Positions 24,958 through 37,428 are shown, counted from the first letter of the stretch. The stretch: DNA of 64,000 bases from Trichinella spiralis (GCA_000181795.3 CM012953.1:3657484-3721483); one strand, 5' to 3'. The notes: generated by a model from the letters alone, not told the origin. Program-made: numbers and translations.

Positions 24958-25821
24958 TAACCGAGTGTACTTCAAAGGCATTCCGCTCGACGTTTGATTG
25001 GCCTTGAATTTCATTGGTTTTCATGCCGGCTAAATTTCATTAGTTGCTGTTGCGATGAGTTTTATTCGTTGTCGCAAACCTAAATTTTTACTGGTTGTCA
25101 TTGTAATGCGTGCTATTTGTCAAATTTTGATTTCGTTTCAATGGTCAGTTTTCTGATATTCAAAGCTTTACTATTTTATGATATTTATGTGATAAAATTA
25201 ATTAAAATTAATTATTTAATGAAATTCAGTGAAATGGTGAATCCACGTGATCTTTCTTACTAACAGCATCCATAACTTCTAAATTCAATTTATACTTTAA
25301 TTTAAACTTATATTTAACTTCATCAAATTAAGAAACAAATTAATAGGAAGCAAACTTTTGAACAAGGCCTTTAAAATGCTCAATATTATACACGCAATTA
25401 ACCAAGTCAGTTTAAATTAAAGTAAAGCGAATTTCTTAGATCTGATCAGCAGTTCTATGAATATAATTATGCACAAAAATGAAACCACAAGCAAATTTGT
25501 TAATAAACTTATAATTTTAAAGTGCTAGTCAGCTTTTAAATGTATAATTTAGCTATTACTAATATACATATAGAAGATAAACAGTAAAACTTATTATAAA
25601 AAAGTGACCATTAAAAAGAAACCAAAATTTGACAAATAGAATGCATGAAAATGAGAACCAGTAAAATATAGATTCCCAACAGCGAGTAAAATTCATCGCA
25701 ACAACATCTAATGAAATTTAGCCGCCGTGTAAACCAATAAAATTTAAGACCAATCAGAGTTCTATGCAAAATATACAACCAATCAAAGTGTGAAGCGGCA
25801 TGTCTTTGATGAATACTCAGG
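24958..25821. mobile_element. Long-TIR DNA element (MITE-like) nested in BEL fossil
   Basis: The two ends are inverted copies over roughly 190-210 nt. Shared blocks include GGCTAAATTTCATTAG, GTTGCGATGA(A/G)TTTTA, CTATTTGTCAAATTTTG and, near the tip, GAGT followed by TTTGATTGG. The interior is AT-rich without a transposase. The hexamer GTCTAC flanks both sides (24952-24957 and 25822-25827), a probable target duplication. It interrupts the retroelement's integrase region, so it inserted later. Arms differ at about one base in five. Confidence 0.8.
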
Positions 25822-27165
25822 GTCTACCCCCTTCGGCGTCCTGTAGTTCCCTGGCTCCCTGCCGTTCTCTTGCCAGAGAGCGGCAATTCTTCGCGAATCG
25901 CCGGCAGTAGGCTCTGATTTAGAACAATTTCTCTAGATCGCCATACTTGTCCAGGTGTAGGGGATCTTCGGTGGTCATCAGGGCCCAAGTACCCGTCCTG
26001 ACGTGCGTTCTCCCTCCGGTGGGATCAGTGGGCCGTGCTCAGGGTCTTCCTGCTTCCGCGGTCATGTTTGCGGCGGTCCCGCGAGCCATCTTGGATCGTG
26101 CCACCATTGGCTTCCCGCTACTAGCTTCGTCACAGCCACGCCCAGGCTCAGCCAGTCAGCCGGGTTGTTCTTCCCAGGGCAGTGCCTCCAGGACGCCGGT
26201 TCAACCACTTGTTGGATCTCTTCAACTCTATTTCAGACGAACGGCTTCCCACTGTTGGCTGCTGACCTTACCCATGCTAGAGCAACCTCGCTGTCGCTCG
26301 AACACGTGGTGGAGTGGACCTGCAGATCCAGCGCTGCCTATGCGTAATGCACCAGTCTCGCCGCGACCAGAGCCCCCATGAGTTCCAGTTACTTTGTGAC
26401 ACTTTGTTACAGTGGGAGACTCAGTCGCTATATGGGGGCGACGCGGGTTTTCGCAGTAACCAAGTTCACCAGCGCACGCGGAGCACAGGTTTCTACGCGC
26501 AGGTAAACCACCGTGCCGTAGGCCAGTTCTGACGTGTCGCAAAACGCATGGAGCTCGACACGTTTCACTTGAGCTAGTGATACAGGCACTAGCGTGCAAG
26601 GGACCTTAATGAGCGGAAGCTCCTTCATTTCCCACTTCCCCTGACCCACAGTCATTCCACGTCCTCTGGCAAGGGTTCGTCCCAGGACGTCCTGAGCTGC
26701 CATAGGGACTGGATTAAGATCTTGTCCCTTACCGTGAAGGGGGCCAAACAGCCTAGCAGGTCGAATATGCTGGATGCCGTGCGCAGCAGCTGGGGCTTGG
26801 AATCTCGGCCGTCGCGGCGTACTGTTTCCGGAGAGATAAAGGTCAGATGGTTCTTCTTGTGATCCAAATAAATTCCCAGCGTCTTCCAAAGGCATCCTTT
26901 GGCTTCTGTCGACCGTTTCTTCGTTGGGATTGCACTAAGCGCAGCCGGGACGTCGCTAGCCCACTTGTACAGATGGAACCCTCCAGATGCTATCAACTCC
27001 TCTCGTTGGGCGGCCAGCGTCCTTGCCTTATTAAGCGATTCGCAGGATGTCGCCAAGTCATCTACGTACATGTTGTGCAGCACTTCCGCTGCCGCTCGCG
27101 GTGCTGAGACCCGGTGTCGTCATACGTGCACCCTCACGGTGCTCCTGGCTAGAAAGAGGGGGCAA

Positions 27166-28437
27166 GTTAGCCATTCTTTTGGTTGACTTTATTTGTTAAT
27201 TGGCTAGCCTGGCAATTGTATTCGCCCATATGTTTTAATATGGTGTGGCAAATTTGATCAGAAGATTATTAGCCGGCATTTAATTTCCTGAATAAATTGC
27301 TCACCTCAGTGTCGGTTCTTGCATATCCTGATTTTGAACAGCTTGCTACAGTTAACAACCTATGGATTTAGATGCGGCCTTGATTGGAAAACACGGCGAC
27401 TCAAAGCAGGCGATGCTTTGGATCAGAGAAGATGTAACTCAAGGAAAAAGAAAAAACAAGCCGTTGGTCACGCAGAAGATGTAGCAGCAGATTCTGGAAG
27501 CGCCGCATAAATGGAAAGTAGCCGCTTGACGAACATTATGGGAAAGAACGCTTGCATTCAATAATATGCAATAAACAAACTCTAAAAAACCGACGATATG
27601 AAAGTGATGATGATAAATAAAATTTTAAATAATGTTGCAATTTGATGCAAACATAATTAAAATTAAATGAAATTGAATCAAATTGCAATTTAATGCAATT
27701 CAATTTAGTTAAAATAATAAACTAGCTGTATTTATGTTTCAGCTAAATTAATTTTACGGTAATTTTGTTTCAAGCTTTTGTTGCATAGTAAAATTGCAAA
27801 GTAAATAAAATATTTTTTAAATGATTTTGTTGAAAAGCTTAAAATAACGGACCACCATATATATTTTATGTAAAACAATTAAACTTACAATTGTTGTGTT
27901 TTAAACTTTCAGAATGTCATGCATAAATTGAGGAAGTAAATTTTAGTTGATATATTTAATTCATCAAATCAAAACATACACATTTAAATGCATACACATA
28001 AATCAAATAATATTTAATAACAACAATAATAATGCTATTAATTTTAATATTTGTATTTATTTATCTCATTGATACTTAACATTTGAATTAAAAAATTATT
28101 TATTAATTACACTGCTTAAGTTTTGATTGCTCTATAAGCAGAGTTGTATATAATCAAAATTTGATTTAAAATTTTGCAAAAAAACGATTTCCACATTTCA
28201 AATTTGATTAAAGTTTGCTCATACAAGAAACAATTTTGTATAAGCAGAAAACATTTGATCAGATAATTAGCATGAAAAATATTTCTCAAAATTTTAAAAA
28301 TATTTTATAGAATATTTTCTCTTAAACTTTCTTAAGTTGTCACGTTAGGAGTGATGAAGTTGAAATGAAAAAAATCACTGTATCGACGACTGGTTTTGAT
28401 CGAGTTTTGATAAAATTAATAAAAAAATAATTCTGCA
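27166..28437. other. AT-rich intergenic DNA
   Basis: No supported gene. Around 27360-27510 the composition is more balanced and a short frame ends with a lysine-rich tail (NSRKKKKQAVGHAEDV). No start, splice site or family match supports it, so it may be a decayed exon. Confidence 0.4.
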
Positions 28438-28651
28438 GAAAAGGAAAATTATTGTTACGAGAAAATAAAGTCAGATGCATTTTATTTTATATTTAAAAAT
28501 GAAATTAAACAAAACAAACTCAAAATCAGAAGTGAATTAATCAAGAAATCAATTGAGCTGGCTTATATCCATCACGCTGTTGTTGTTATTGGTGGTGGTG
28601 TTGCATAAGTGAAAATGGAATTCAATTAAGCCGTGCTACGTCGTTTTGAAT
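28438..28651 (+). repeat. AT-rich 200-bp direct repeat, copy 2
   Basis: Second copy of the segment at 23461-23661, in the same orientation, here embedded in ordinary AT-rich DNA about 800 bp upstream of the AKH gene. Flanking bases differ on both sides. Confidence 0.7.
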
Positions 28652-29447
28652 AGTTGTAATGGAGAAGCCGCTTTTCATATGCAATTCGGTTTTTGTAGGA
28701 AATAAATTTGTTCAAAAAAATATAAAATAATGAGAAAAGTATTTGATTTTTCAAACATGCAGCAAAAACAATGTTTTGACTTGATGTTTGGGTCCAATTG
28801 TGCAACATTTGTTGAAGTGATGTATTGCATTTAATTATTGTCAGCAGATGATGATCATACTAGCGGATAACGATTCATTATCATCAGAAAAGACCAGTGA
28901 GTTATTGGTGAACAGTATTATTGGGTAAAATTTAATTTTAAATGGAAAGAATTGCAAAGCAATTCTGATTCTGTGACTATGGCGTTGGCGTTCAATTTCA
29001 TCATTGTCATCTGCATCTGTAATGTCAGCATTGTCGGATGATGATGATAAAATGAACTCGGAAAGCGGAAACACGGGCATCAACTGGTGCTCTTCTCTAT
29101 TAACAGATAGTTGAATGTAAATTTTTTAATTAATCTTTGTCAGCTGGGCACCAGTGAATTGTTCCTAGTAGTCGTAGTAGTTCCTTGTGTTTATCGTCTA
29201 CGCTAAGCAAAGAAGCTGTATCGATCAGAGATGCGTGCGTATGTGTAGTTTGTCTGTGTCGCTCGTCTGATTGGCTGCAGAGGTGCAAAGTTTTCGGCAA
29301 ATCCAAGCTAAACTTGCTCAGCAAGCCATTTTGCTTTTAAATTCAAGATCAACATTAGCAATTTTCCATAATATCAACTGTTGGCTGTCTGACGCACAGC
29401 ATATTCCCAAAAACGCATACCCCTCTCCGCAGAGCAACACGAAAAGC

Positions 29448-29799
29448 ATGCAATTTATATTCAAAGAAGCGGTCACAGTCAGTTGGTGCACCCTGCTGCT
29501 GGCATTTTTGGTCAGCCAGACCGCGTCTCAGTTGACATTCTCTTCCGGATGGGGCAAACGAACCACCGCTGAACCGATAGGAAAAGCATCCTATTGCGCT
29601 CATCTGGATCAAGATATTCTGCAACTGATTCAACAAATCATCACGGTACATATTTCATTTGAAAACTTTTTTATTCAATTCATTTATTCTTATTTTTCGT
29701 TTTTATTCATACTTTTTTCTTTTTCAATCAGGAATATCACATTCAATATCAAAAATGCATAAATGAAGGTCCGGCGTATAGTATTTTTCCAGCAAGCAG
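29448..29799 (+). CDS. AKH: Adipokinetic hormone (AKH/RPCH family) prohormone, 3' end open
   Basis: Secreted neuropeptide precursor of the AKH/red pigment-concentrating hormone family, which mobilises energy stores. Two exons were found, 29448-29645 and 29732-29799, joined in phase 0. Residues 1-27 are a signal peptide (core WCTLLLAFLV). Q28-W35 is the octapeptide QLTFSSGW, directly followed by GKR: N-terminal pyroglutamate, C-terminal amidation from G36, and dibasic cleavage are expected. The precursor-related peptide has two cysteines, C50 and C75, separated by a helix (LDQDILQLIQQIITEYHIQY), a layout typical of arthropod AKH precursors. The second exon ends in phase 2 at GTAATG, so a short last exon remains unplaced. 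The upstream frame in the same phase starts at 29271, but the ATG at 29448 gives the proper signal peptide. Confidence 0.9.
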
Positions 29800-32134
29800 G
29801 TAATGCAACAAATTATTCAATCTTATTCATATTTATTATTATTTACATGATCACTTTACAAAATTTAAAATTCAATTTAATATTTCAATTAAAATTACAT
29901 AAATATATTTCAAAACAAAGAATTATATATACATATCATGCTTATTTATTCATATTTTAACACGAGCATTTCAACATTAATTCAGTAATATTCATATAAA
30001 TTCAAATAAAAATTTCGAAATATTTAAAAAGTCATAATTCAAAAAATTTTAAAGAAATCAGATTGCTGGTATGAAAAAAAACTATATTTACTGAATAGCA
30101 AATGTTCAAAATTTCTACATTGAAACTTTAAAGAAGATCTGAATAACTGTACAACTGTAAAAATTTAATCATTTGTAATGTTTTTTATTGAATTTTGATG
30201 AAAATAAATTTTATTATTTTCTTAACAGCAATTTGAATTGTATTAGACTTTTTTTCAAAGCTTTAATTTACAATCGAACTTGAACAGATAGCTTTTTTAT
30301 TTAGAGTTTAATTTTAATTTAATTATATTTGAAACATTTCAAATCTGCTCACAACTCAACTTATAAGGGCAATAATAATTCTGTAAAATTTGAATATATG
30401 TTTTCAGAATCTTTAATCAAAATTGTTCATGAATTGTAAATACATGCAATTATACTCAAACAAAATACTTTACAAACGAATGCGAATAGGATTTGTACAA
30501 TTTTCAATAATGTTACAAGTTGCGTCAATAACCAAGTAATTAAACAAACAGATCAAGCTAAATAGAACAATTATTAGTTAGAGATATTCATTTGCTTTTC
30601 ATTTAATATATTATTATTGATAAATGAATATATTCATTTCCAACAATGTACAAACAATATTACATGGATGATATATGCACGAGTATTATTAAACATGCGA
30701 ACGAACATTTTTTCAATTTAAGGATAAAAATTAATTTTTTGTCATTTATTATTAAATATATTGAAAATTTATTTTTAAATTATAATCTTTGCAATATAAT
30801 GCGAATAATAAACACAATAATTTCTGCTTGTCATTGGATTCAGGATTTAATTTTAGGAAAAATTTTCTTTCTCCTTTTCTGTCAAAATCTTGAACGTGGT
30901 TGTGCAATAAAATGGAAAATAAAAACCATTGTAATTGTTAAATTTAAAATAAAATTAATTAATCGGAATACACTTGTGCGCAATTGTAAATTGCAACAAA
31001 TTTTCATTGTGATTTCTACTCTCATTTCGAACATCATTGCATAAATATATATATATATATATTCATAGTGACAAAAGGTTTATGCTTTTTCAAAGTTGTT
31101 AAATTTATGACGGACAACGGAAATAAAAGGGGAGAAGAAGAGACAAAAGAAAAGTTAGAAATAATGAAAATTTCGTAATATCTCTAACAGCAAGCTGCTT
31201 ATAAATAGCAAACGTCAAATTAAGAAAAAACAATAAAATATACTTTAGTGCTTTAATCAATTTTAATTTTTAATCTTGATCTTCATCCAAATGATCATTG
31301 TCATATATATTCACTGAACGCATTGTTGATAATGAATTTTAATACTTTGCCATTCAAAAGACTTTTGACGTTCTTACGTGAAAACAAATTTAAATAAAAT
31401 AAATTATGTTTTCATTTAAATGTAAAATTGAATAGAATATGAAGCTATTATATGAAGAGGTTTCATTTATTTATTCTTTTTTTCATAAAAATATTTACTT
31501 TCAGAACGTTCAACAGCCGTTCAAAAAGTTGAAGCGCAATAATAAGCATTTTACCATAAGCATCATCTTTTCACCTGAATAATGAATCCCTCCTATTTAT
31601 TATACATCTGCTTGTATGGTCAGGAAAGATTTCAATAAATTTGTTAACGTACACATTAGAACGGTGTTTCGTCAATAATAAAATATAATTTTCATTCAGA
31701 TGTCAGCAATATGTCTAGAAAAATATTAAAACTTATTAACAAATGTTCACTTTACTATTTACAACAAAAAATTATCCATTTTAATATATAAATTAAAAAA
31801 AACAAAACAATTCTTATTGTTGATTCAATAGCTCCTTTGATTTCAATTTATCAATAATTCAATAATTCTTTTGATCAGGTGCTATTGACATTCAACAAAA
31901 ACATAAATATATCCATTATAAAAATCACTTGAAAAATACATATTTCCAAAAAAGAATTATAAAGTTCAATTTGTAAATTACAATCCAGGCCCATCAAATT
32001 GAGTATGCAAGATTGAAAATTATTTTAAAAAATCATTTTCATAACAGTTACAGCCAAAAAAATAAATTAGATTTAAAAAAATAAAGAATCTGCATTAGAT
32101 ATAGTTATTGATATTGACCAAGAGCTTATCACAG
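29800..32134. other. AT-rich DNA (AKH 3' region and intergenic)
   Basis: It must hold the missing last AKH exon. A candidate acceptor with a short in-phase frame lies near 30053-30100, but it is not convincing. A (TA)n tract occurs at about 31045-31063. A 132-codon AT-rich frame at 30646-31044 has no support beyond length. Confidence 0.4.
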
Positions 32135-33519
32135 CTAGCCAAATAAAGATTTCAGTTCCCTTTCCGTATCTTTGGGTGAAGTAACCCGATGTCCAATTGT
32201 GCGAGGATCTTCAAAAATTTCATAATCATTTCCTCCCTGAAACTGAATTCATTTAAAAAAACCAAAAGAGGAAAACATTTCACATGTATATTTTTTAAAA
32301 AAAATTAATAATCATAATCACCGGAAAAGTTCGATCACCAAAAAAATAAATTTCACGAAAATCATCTTTTTCTAGAAACTGCAAACAGTACCGCTTGTCC
32401 CAGCCTACCGGAAACACGTCAATGCTAATTTGTCCCCCTTTAAAAAAAAGAACAATTTATTTCATTTATTCATCACAATAAAATATTGTAATGAACAAAA
32501 ATATATAAATTAATTAATAAAGCCCACCGATGCTGAAGTGCAACCCGTATTTTTCTACGGGAAACCTTTTCCGCAATTCTTCGATGAACTTTTCGCGAAT
32601 TTTATGCTTCTGAAAAATTTTTATTATTAATTAAAGTAACAATAAAAACTCAAAATTGAAAACTTCGTCATATTCAACAAATTCGTTTCGTTCATTCTGA
32701 CTACAACTGCGACCAATTGGCGACACATTCAACATTCCCTTTCGAAATTCTATAAAATTTCCTCTGAAAATAAAAAATAACAATTCCAAAAAAATTAAAA
32801 ATTAATAATTTTAAACCTTTTCACAGGCAGTTTCACTTCAGACAAATAATGCAGGCAGTAGTTAATAAATTCTTGCAATTTTTCTTCACCAGTAACTTCT
32901 TGAATAGTCTACCAAAAACAGGCTCATATTTTTCACTTTGAAAAAATTCTAATTTCAACGTTTCAATATACAATCAATAAATTTATCCATGCGAACTGCG
33001 AAAAAGAAAACATCACATGCAATTACATATTCAAATGTTAGCAAATGTAGATATAAATTAATACATAAATCAAACTTCACACGAAATCAAAAAGATATTT
33101 ACATTTCAATTGGTTCAGATTAAACAGATTGTAATTACCGCGGTTGGGAACTGTTGATTCTTTTTAGCCACGAAGAGTCCATTTTCCGCAAACACGTATT
33201 CGAAAAGGTCACAAGCTGAAATTTTACAACACCCCAATAAAGCAATGAAATTATTTTCAACATTTTCCATACCATCTTTCAGGTTGAGATCCAACTGTTC
33301 CAACACTTTGTCAATGTCAGAACCACCAACTACAGCAAGTGGAATTTTCTTACTTAATGAACGCAAATATTCCAAAAAATCTTTATCAATTTTCTACAAA
33401 TATTAAAAAATTAATAACAAATATCAGAAAAAAATCTATTCGACTCAAATGAAGTCAACCTGTCTGGGCCTTGTTAATGTACCGTCGACGTCAAACAGGC
33501 AAATTCTTTTTACTGACAT
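32135..33519 (-). CDS. PMM2: Phosphomannomutase (PMM2-like)
   Basis: Converts mannose-6-phosphate to mannose-1-phosphate for GDP-mannose and N-glycosylation; cytosolic HAD-superfamily enzyme. Eight exons (33519-33460, 33393-33273, 33215-33139, 32908-32817, 32763-32664, 32609-32528, 32437-32322, 32236-32135) join in frame to 249 aa (human PMM2 246). The HAD nucleophile motif [10 protein letters not shown] gives D10 and D12. Other blocks are [70 protein letters not shown] and DPRTIGHRV. All catalytic elements are present. Three donors are GTT-type (GTTGAC, GTTTAA, GTTTTC). PMM1 and PMM2 cannot be told apart with confidence; most invertebrates have one gene. Confidence 0.95.
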
Positions 33520-34899
33520 TTCTTTTCAAATATTTAACCTCAGAAGTTTCGACAAAAATACCCAAAATTTACAAAATCTGGAAAACGAAAACAACATTAC
33601 GCACATTCTTTTTCACAATGTATGCACGATAAAATAAGAAATTAAAAAATTGAACTCTCCAACTCCGAGGAACATATTTAAGAAAAACAATTCAAATTTG
33701 AATATGAAAAATATTTCAGAATACCAAAGATAATAATATATAAATAATAATACACGTCTATTGATCACGGAGAAGACTTTGAAGCGGCCGCAACCACTGC
33801 AAGTTGACCAAAATGCACTAATGGACAAAATTTCCAATAGTCCTTTATAACATTTGAACAATGTAAATAATAATTGTAAATGTCGGCAAAAATGTCAAAA
33901 CTTTTATGAAAATACCACAACCTTTGCATAATTTTGAAATATCAAACAAAACATTTGAAAATAATGCAACAAAAAATTTACGATTTTTCAAAATCAAATC
34001 AATTGATCAAAATTCAAAACTGATTCCACAAAAAAGAACCACTAAATCAATCATCCCTTCATAAAAAAAGTACAACATAAACTACCGTATAACAAAACGT
34101 AAGTATTATTTTGTTTTTTTGTGAAATTCCTTTTTTTTTGAAATTTATTCTTGAAGTATAATTTACATTCTCTTGAAGTAATAGATAAAATTAATAGTGT
34201 AATAGAAATTTAAGCAAATTACAAAGCTGTGAACAGTGTGAAGCTTTTTACTGGATACTGTTAACAACAAATACTCATCGAATGTTTGTTATCGTTGTAG
34301 TGGTGTTTATGTTTGCAACGATTTTACACATCTTATTTCTTTGACGTCAGACAGCTGTTTCTATTGATTTAAGGCTACAGTCCAAAGACTGATGAGATCC
34401 GATCTGGATAAAGGCATGATAAAAAACAGCTTTCTTGTTGTATTCAGTGTCCAGTGTACCAATTTGAAAATACTGAATTTTTTTTACTTTTGTAAAATTT
34501 ACAACTTTACAAAGTAGAAGTTATTTTTAAAATCAAAACAGAAAAAAAGTTTTAGAATGAGTAATTTTTTGTAAGTGATGTTGAAAATTGCTCAAAATCA
34601 GTGAAATGGAATGAATGATTTGAATAACAATTAAGTAGAATGAATAATTGTTGGTCAATTGATCAAAATGCTGCTCTGGTGCAAAATAAAATTCATAAAT
34701 AGTGAGTAAAAAATAAAAATAAATAAATTTCGTAAGAGGCACTTATGGATTGTATAAAAGCAGAGAATCCGGAAATGTTTGCAAACAGCAAAATGAATGA
34801 ATTGTGATTGATTTCAGATAAAACAACAAGTTGATGGCAGAGAGGGAGAAAGAGAGAGAGAAAGTGGAAGAAGAGGAGAGCAAGAATAAAACTGATTTT
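33520..34899. other. AT-rich DNA between PMM and G-alpha genes
   Basis: No coding exon was found. A full cAMP-response-element palindrome TGACGTCA lies at 34342-34349, about 820 bp upstream of the PMM start. A purine-rich tract (GAGAGA-type) lies at 34836-34882 in the G-alpha 3' flank. Confidence 0.4.
34342..34349. promoter_or_regulatory. CRE palindrome TGACGTCA
   Basis: A perfect 8-bp CREB/ATF-type site in AT-rich intergenic DNA. Such a match is rare by chance at this base composition, but nothing else here shows that it is used. Confidence 0.3.
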
Positions 34900-37428
34900 T
34901 CACTGCATCATCAACGTTTTCAAATTTCGATCTAAAATTATCTCCTTGCAATCTTTGAAAACCCGCCTGATGTTGTCCGTGTCGATTGCGGTTGTGAAGT
35001 GATAAAAAAATGGCTGTGCTTTATTCTTACGAACAGAATCGAACAAGCCCAAAAAGAAAAATTGTACATCGTGCAGGCTGTGTGGATTTCCTTGGAAATT
35101 TTCAAAATGATCACGAATATCCGAACGTGTAATTTTCTCTGAAAAACAGCAAAACAAAACAAAAAAATAATAATAATAAACCATGCTAAATCGAAAGCAA
35201 ATAAACAAAAATAACAATATACCTGACAGAAGATCGGTTTTGTTGAAAAACAGTATAAAGGAGATGTCGGAAAAGAATCGATTGTTGACGATGGTGTCGT
35301 ATACTTCACGAGATTCGAGCAGGCGATTTTTTCGCCTATCTTCCAACAAAACCTAAAAAAATTATCATTATTATTAAAAATTGCAAATGACAATCAATCT
35401 GCATATTATTCCGAGCCTCCAAGCTTACTTGATCGTACTCGTTGCTGGCAACTAGAAACAAAATCGAAGTCACACCTTCGAAACATTCGAACCACTTTTG
35501 CCTCTGTGATCTCTGACCACCGACATCGATAAATCTGAAAACGTTCACTTGTCGACACATCCCAAATTTGAATTATTTCACAATTTTTCAATACAAACCT
35601 GAATGGTACATTTTGAATATCAAACACGTGTTCGGTTATGGCTCGAGTTGCTTTTCTGCACAACAGAATGTCTCTGTTCGACGGCGCATAGCTCTGAAAA
35701 TAAATTATTTTTTTTCATCGCATCCCACTCGTCCACTAACAAAATCGACAACATACAGCCTGACTAATTCTGGCAATGTTTTCGAAAAAATATTTGCACG
35801 AATCTGGCTGAAAATTTAAATATTCAAAAAAAACAATAATAAATTGATAATAAATTACAAGCTGAAATTCACGACGTCGTTCAAATGTTTCTCTGATTGC
35901 CGAATCGTTCCACAGTTCTGTAACCAACGGTGCGCATTTGGTGAATGTTTCGGCCACGTTTAAGCGTTGGGCGGAAAATTCGGCCGGGCAAAGCCTTAGA
36001 ATTTCAAAATTGACTAGAAAAATATTTCTACCCAATTTGTTATTATTTTTTTTATATTTAAAAAAGAAAATTCTACGCGAAAACTTATAAAATATCCCAT
36101 TATTAAAAAAAGAGTTTACTGTGCTGAAAAAAACACCGTCACATTACACGATTAAATTTTATATTTTTCAAAACTAGCTAGCTTTGCAAATTGCAGAAAC
36201 CTTTTCTGAAAAAGATGACAAATCATAAAAGAGCTTCTTATCAGAAAAAAGAATCATTACGAAATTTATTAAAGTAGACTGCTAAGGGAATTAATTTTTA
36301 AATTGAAAATACTGAAAATACTCGTACTTGGCAAATTGTTGAGATAAATTTGTAGACTGTTCCGGATATTGCCATACAATGTCGTCGAAAAATTTGCGCG
36401 CAGCAATTAATATTCGCATGCCGTTGAGAATGTTTGCAAAAATAAGCAGTTTGTATTCGTATATTTCATCGACCGTAAATTCACCACGCCCATGGATTAT
36501 TACCATTTGCTTGAGAAAAGTGGATTTTCCCGACTCGCCCGTGCCAAGCAGCAGAACCGAAATCTAGAAATCAAAAATGAAAAGCTATTTGAAAACAAAA
36601 ACTGATATAGTTCCCAACTAGGCACTCTGTTGACCAATCTATAATGGTGAAAATGTACAATTCGATTTGTCACACTTCGCAATGAAAAGTCAATTAATAA
36701 AACTGACTGTTCGCATGCTGTTAAATTTGTATTCAGCTTCACAAAAAATTCAATCATGGTTAAGCACAAAATTCCTTGGATAAAGGAATCAATTCCATTA
36801 AAAAAATTTTTTCAGTATTCTTCTACTTGAATCACTAAATACACATGTGCTTAGATGTGATTATCCAAACCCTTCATCATCTCAAATTGCAAATTAGACA
36901 CGCTTCTTATTAAGAAAAACATAGTTGCTTTGTTTGAAGTCTATTTCAGTCATTTATTCAACAAAATATATGTTTATAATTGAATATAAAATAAGAAATA
37001 ACTATTGCAACTGTAGACAAATTCTTCTGTTTACATTTTTTTCACAATGACTAATCTGCATTGCCATATAGATCACTTGAGGATACATGTAAAATTTTTT
37101 TAATAACGCCAATATTTCACCAAATTAAAGTATGAAAAACCGTCTGTAATAAATAACCACTTATAAAAGATGAAGAATATGAAAAATAAATGCATTAAAA
37201 AATCATTACTACTGCAGACAATGGTAAAATAATTTTGCATTAGAAGTATACATTTAAAATGAAATTTCTTTTTAAAGTCTTAAATAAACAACTACTCTTT
37301 TGGAAAATTAATCAAAATAAATTCGGATCATAAACTGAGGGTGGAACTGCGCCTCACCAACCTCTCGTCGGAGTTTCTTCTTCTGCTTTTTTAATTCAAC
37401 ATCAATTCTCTTGCTTTGAAGTTTATTG
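34900..37428 (-). CDS. GNA13: G protein alpha subunit, G12/13 class (5' end not found)
   Basis: Heterotrimeric GTPase that couples receptors to RhoGEF/Rho signalling at the plasma membrane (concertina in flies, GPA-12 in C. elegans). Exons 37428-37362, 36563-36328, 35994-35859, 35807-35757, 35693-35599, 35534-35429, 35352-35223 and 35138-34900 join in frame. Motifs: a lysine/arginine-rich N-terminal helix, P-loop GTGESGKST, switch [12 protein letters not shown], switch [20 protein letters not shown] and TTAID boxes, C-terminus [15 protein letters not shown] and [10 protein letters not shown] are typical of G12/13 and not of Gs, Gi or Gq. The first exon with the start and acylated cysteines was not found; it should lie beyond 37428. 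The acceptor at 35995 (TTCTAAG) was chosen by frame. The intron at 36564-37361 is about 800 nt. Confidence 0.93.

Larger units (their letters stand above)
22800..27165 (-). mobile_element. BEL/Pao LTR retrotransposon fossil, GC-rich
   Basis: On the minus strand, right to left: reverse transcriptase (around 26650-27160, with the Pao-type box MYVDDLATSCES, then KWASDVP and LTFISPETVRR), RNase H-like part (around 26430-26600, ELHAFCDTSELAYG), integrase zinc-binding and core regions (about 24957-23664, with PYMDECGLLR and RQRYWVPKGR), a run of ten G as probable polypurine tract (23451-23460 on the minus strand), and a GC-rich LTR-like segment to about 22800 with a TATATATA box. No gag or 5' LTR was found, so it is 5'-truncated. 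The coding parts are broken many times. It is interrupted by the TIR element at 24958-25821 and by the AT-rich repeat at 23461-23661. GC content is far above that of the host DNA. Age: old, to judge from erosion and nested insertions. Confidence 0.8.

Noticed and set aside
27319-27510. Frame with lysine-rich tail near 27.4 kb
   Set aside because: No recognised family, start or splice partner. Kept only as a note on the intergenic stretch.
23461-28651. The two 200-bp repeats as the LTR pair of the BEL element
   Set aside because: They lack TG..CA ends, and the first lies inside the G-run that should precede the 3' LTR.
29355-29651. 98-codon minus-strand frame over AKH
   Set aside because: Antisense shadow of the AKH exon, which has clear prohormone features on the plus strand.
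30646-31044. 132-codon AT-rich frame starting MYKQYYMDDIC, recalling an RT YxDD box
   Set aside because: The rest shows no reverse-transcriptase block order, and the composition is that of AT-rich noise.
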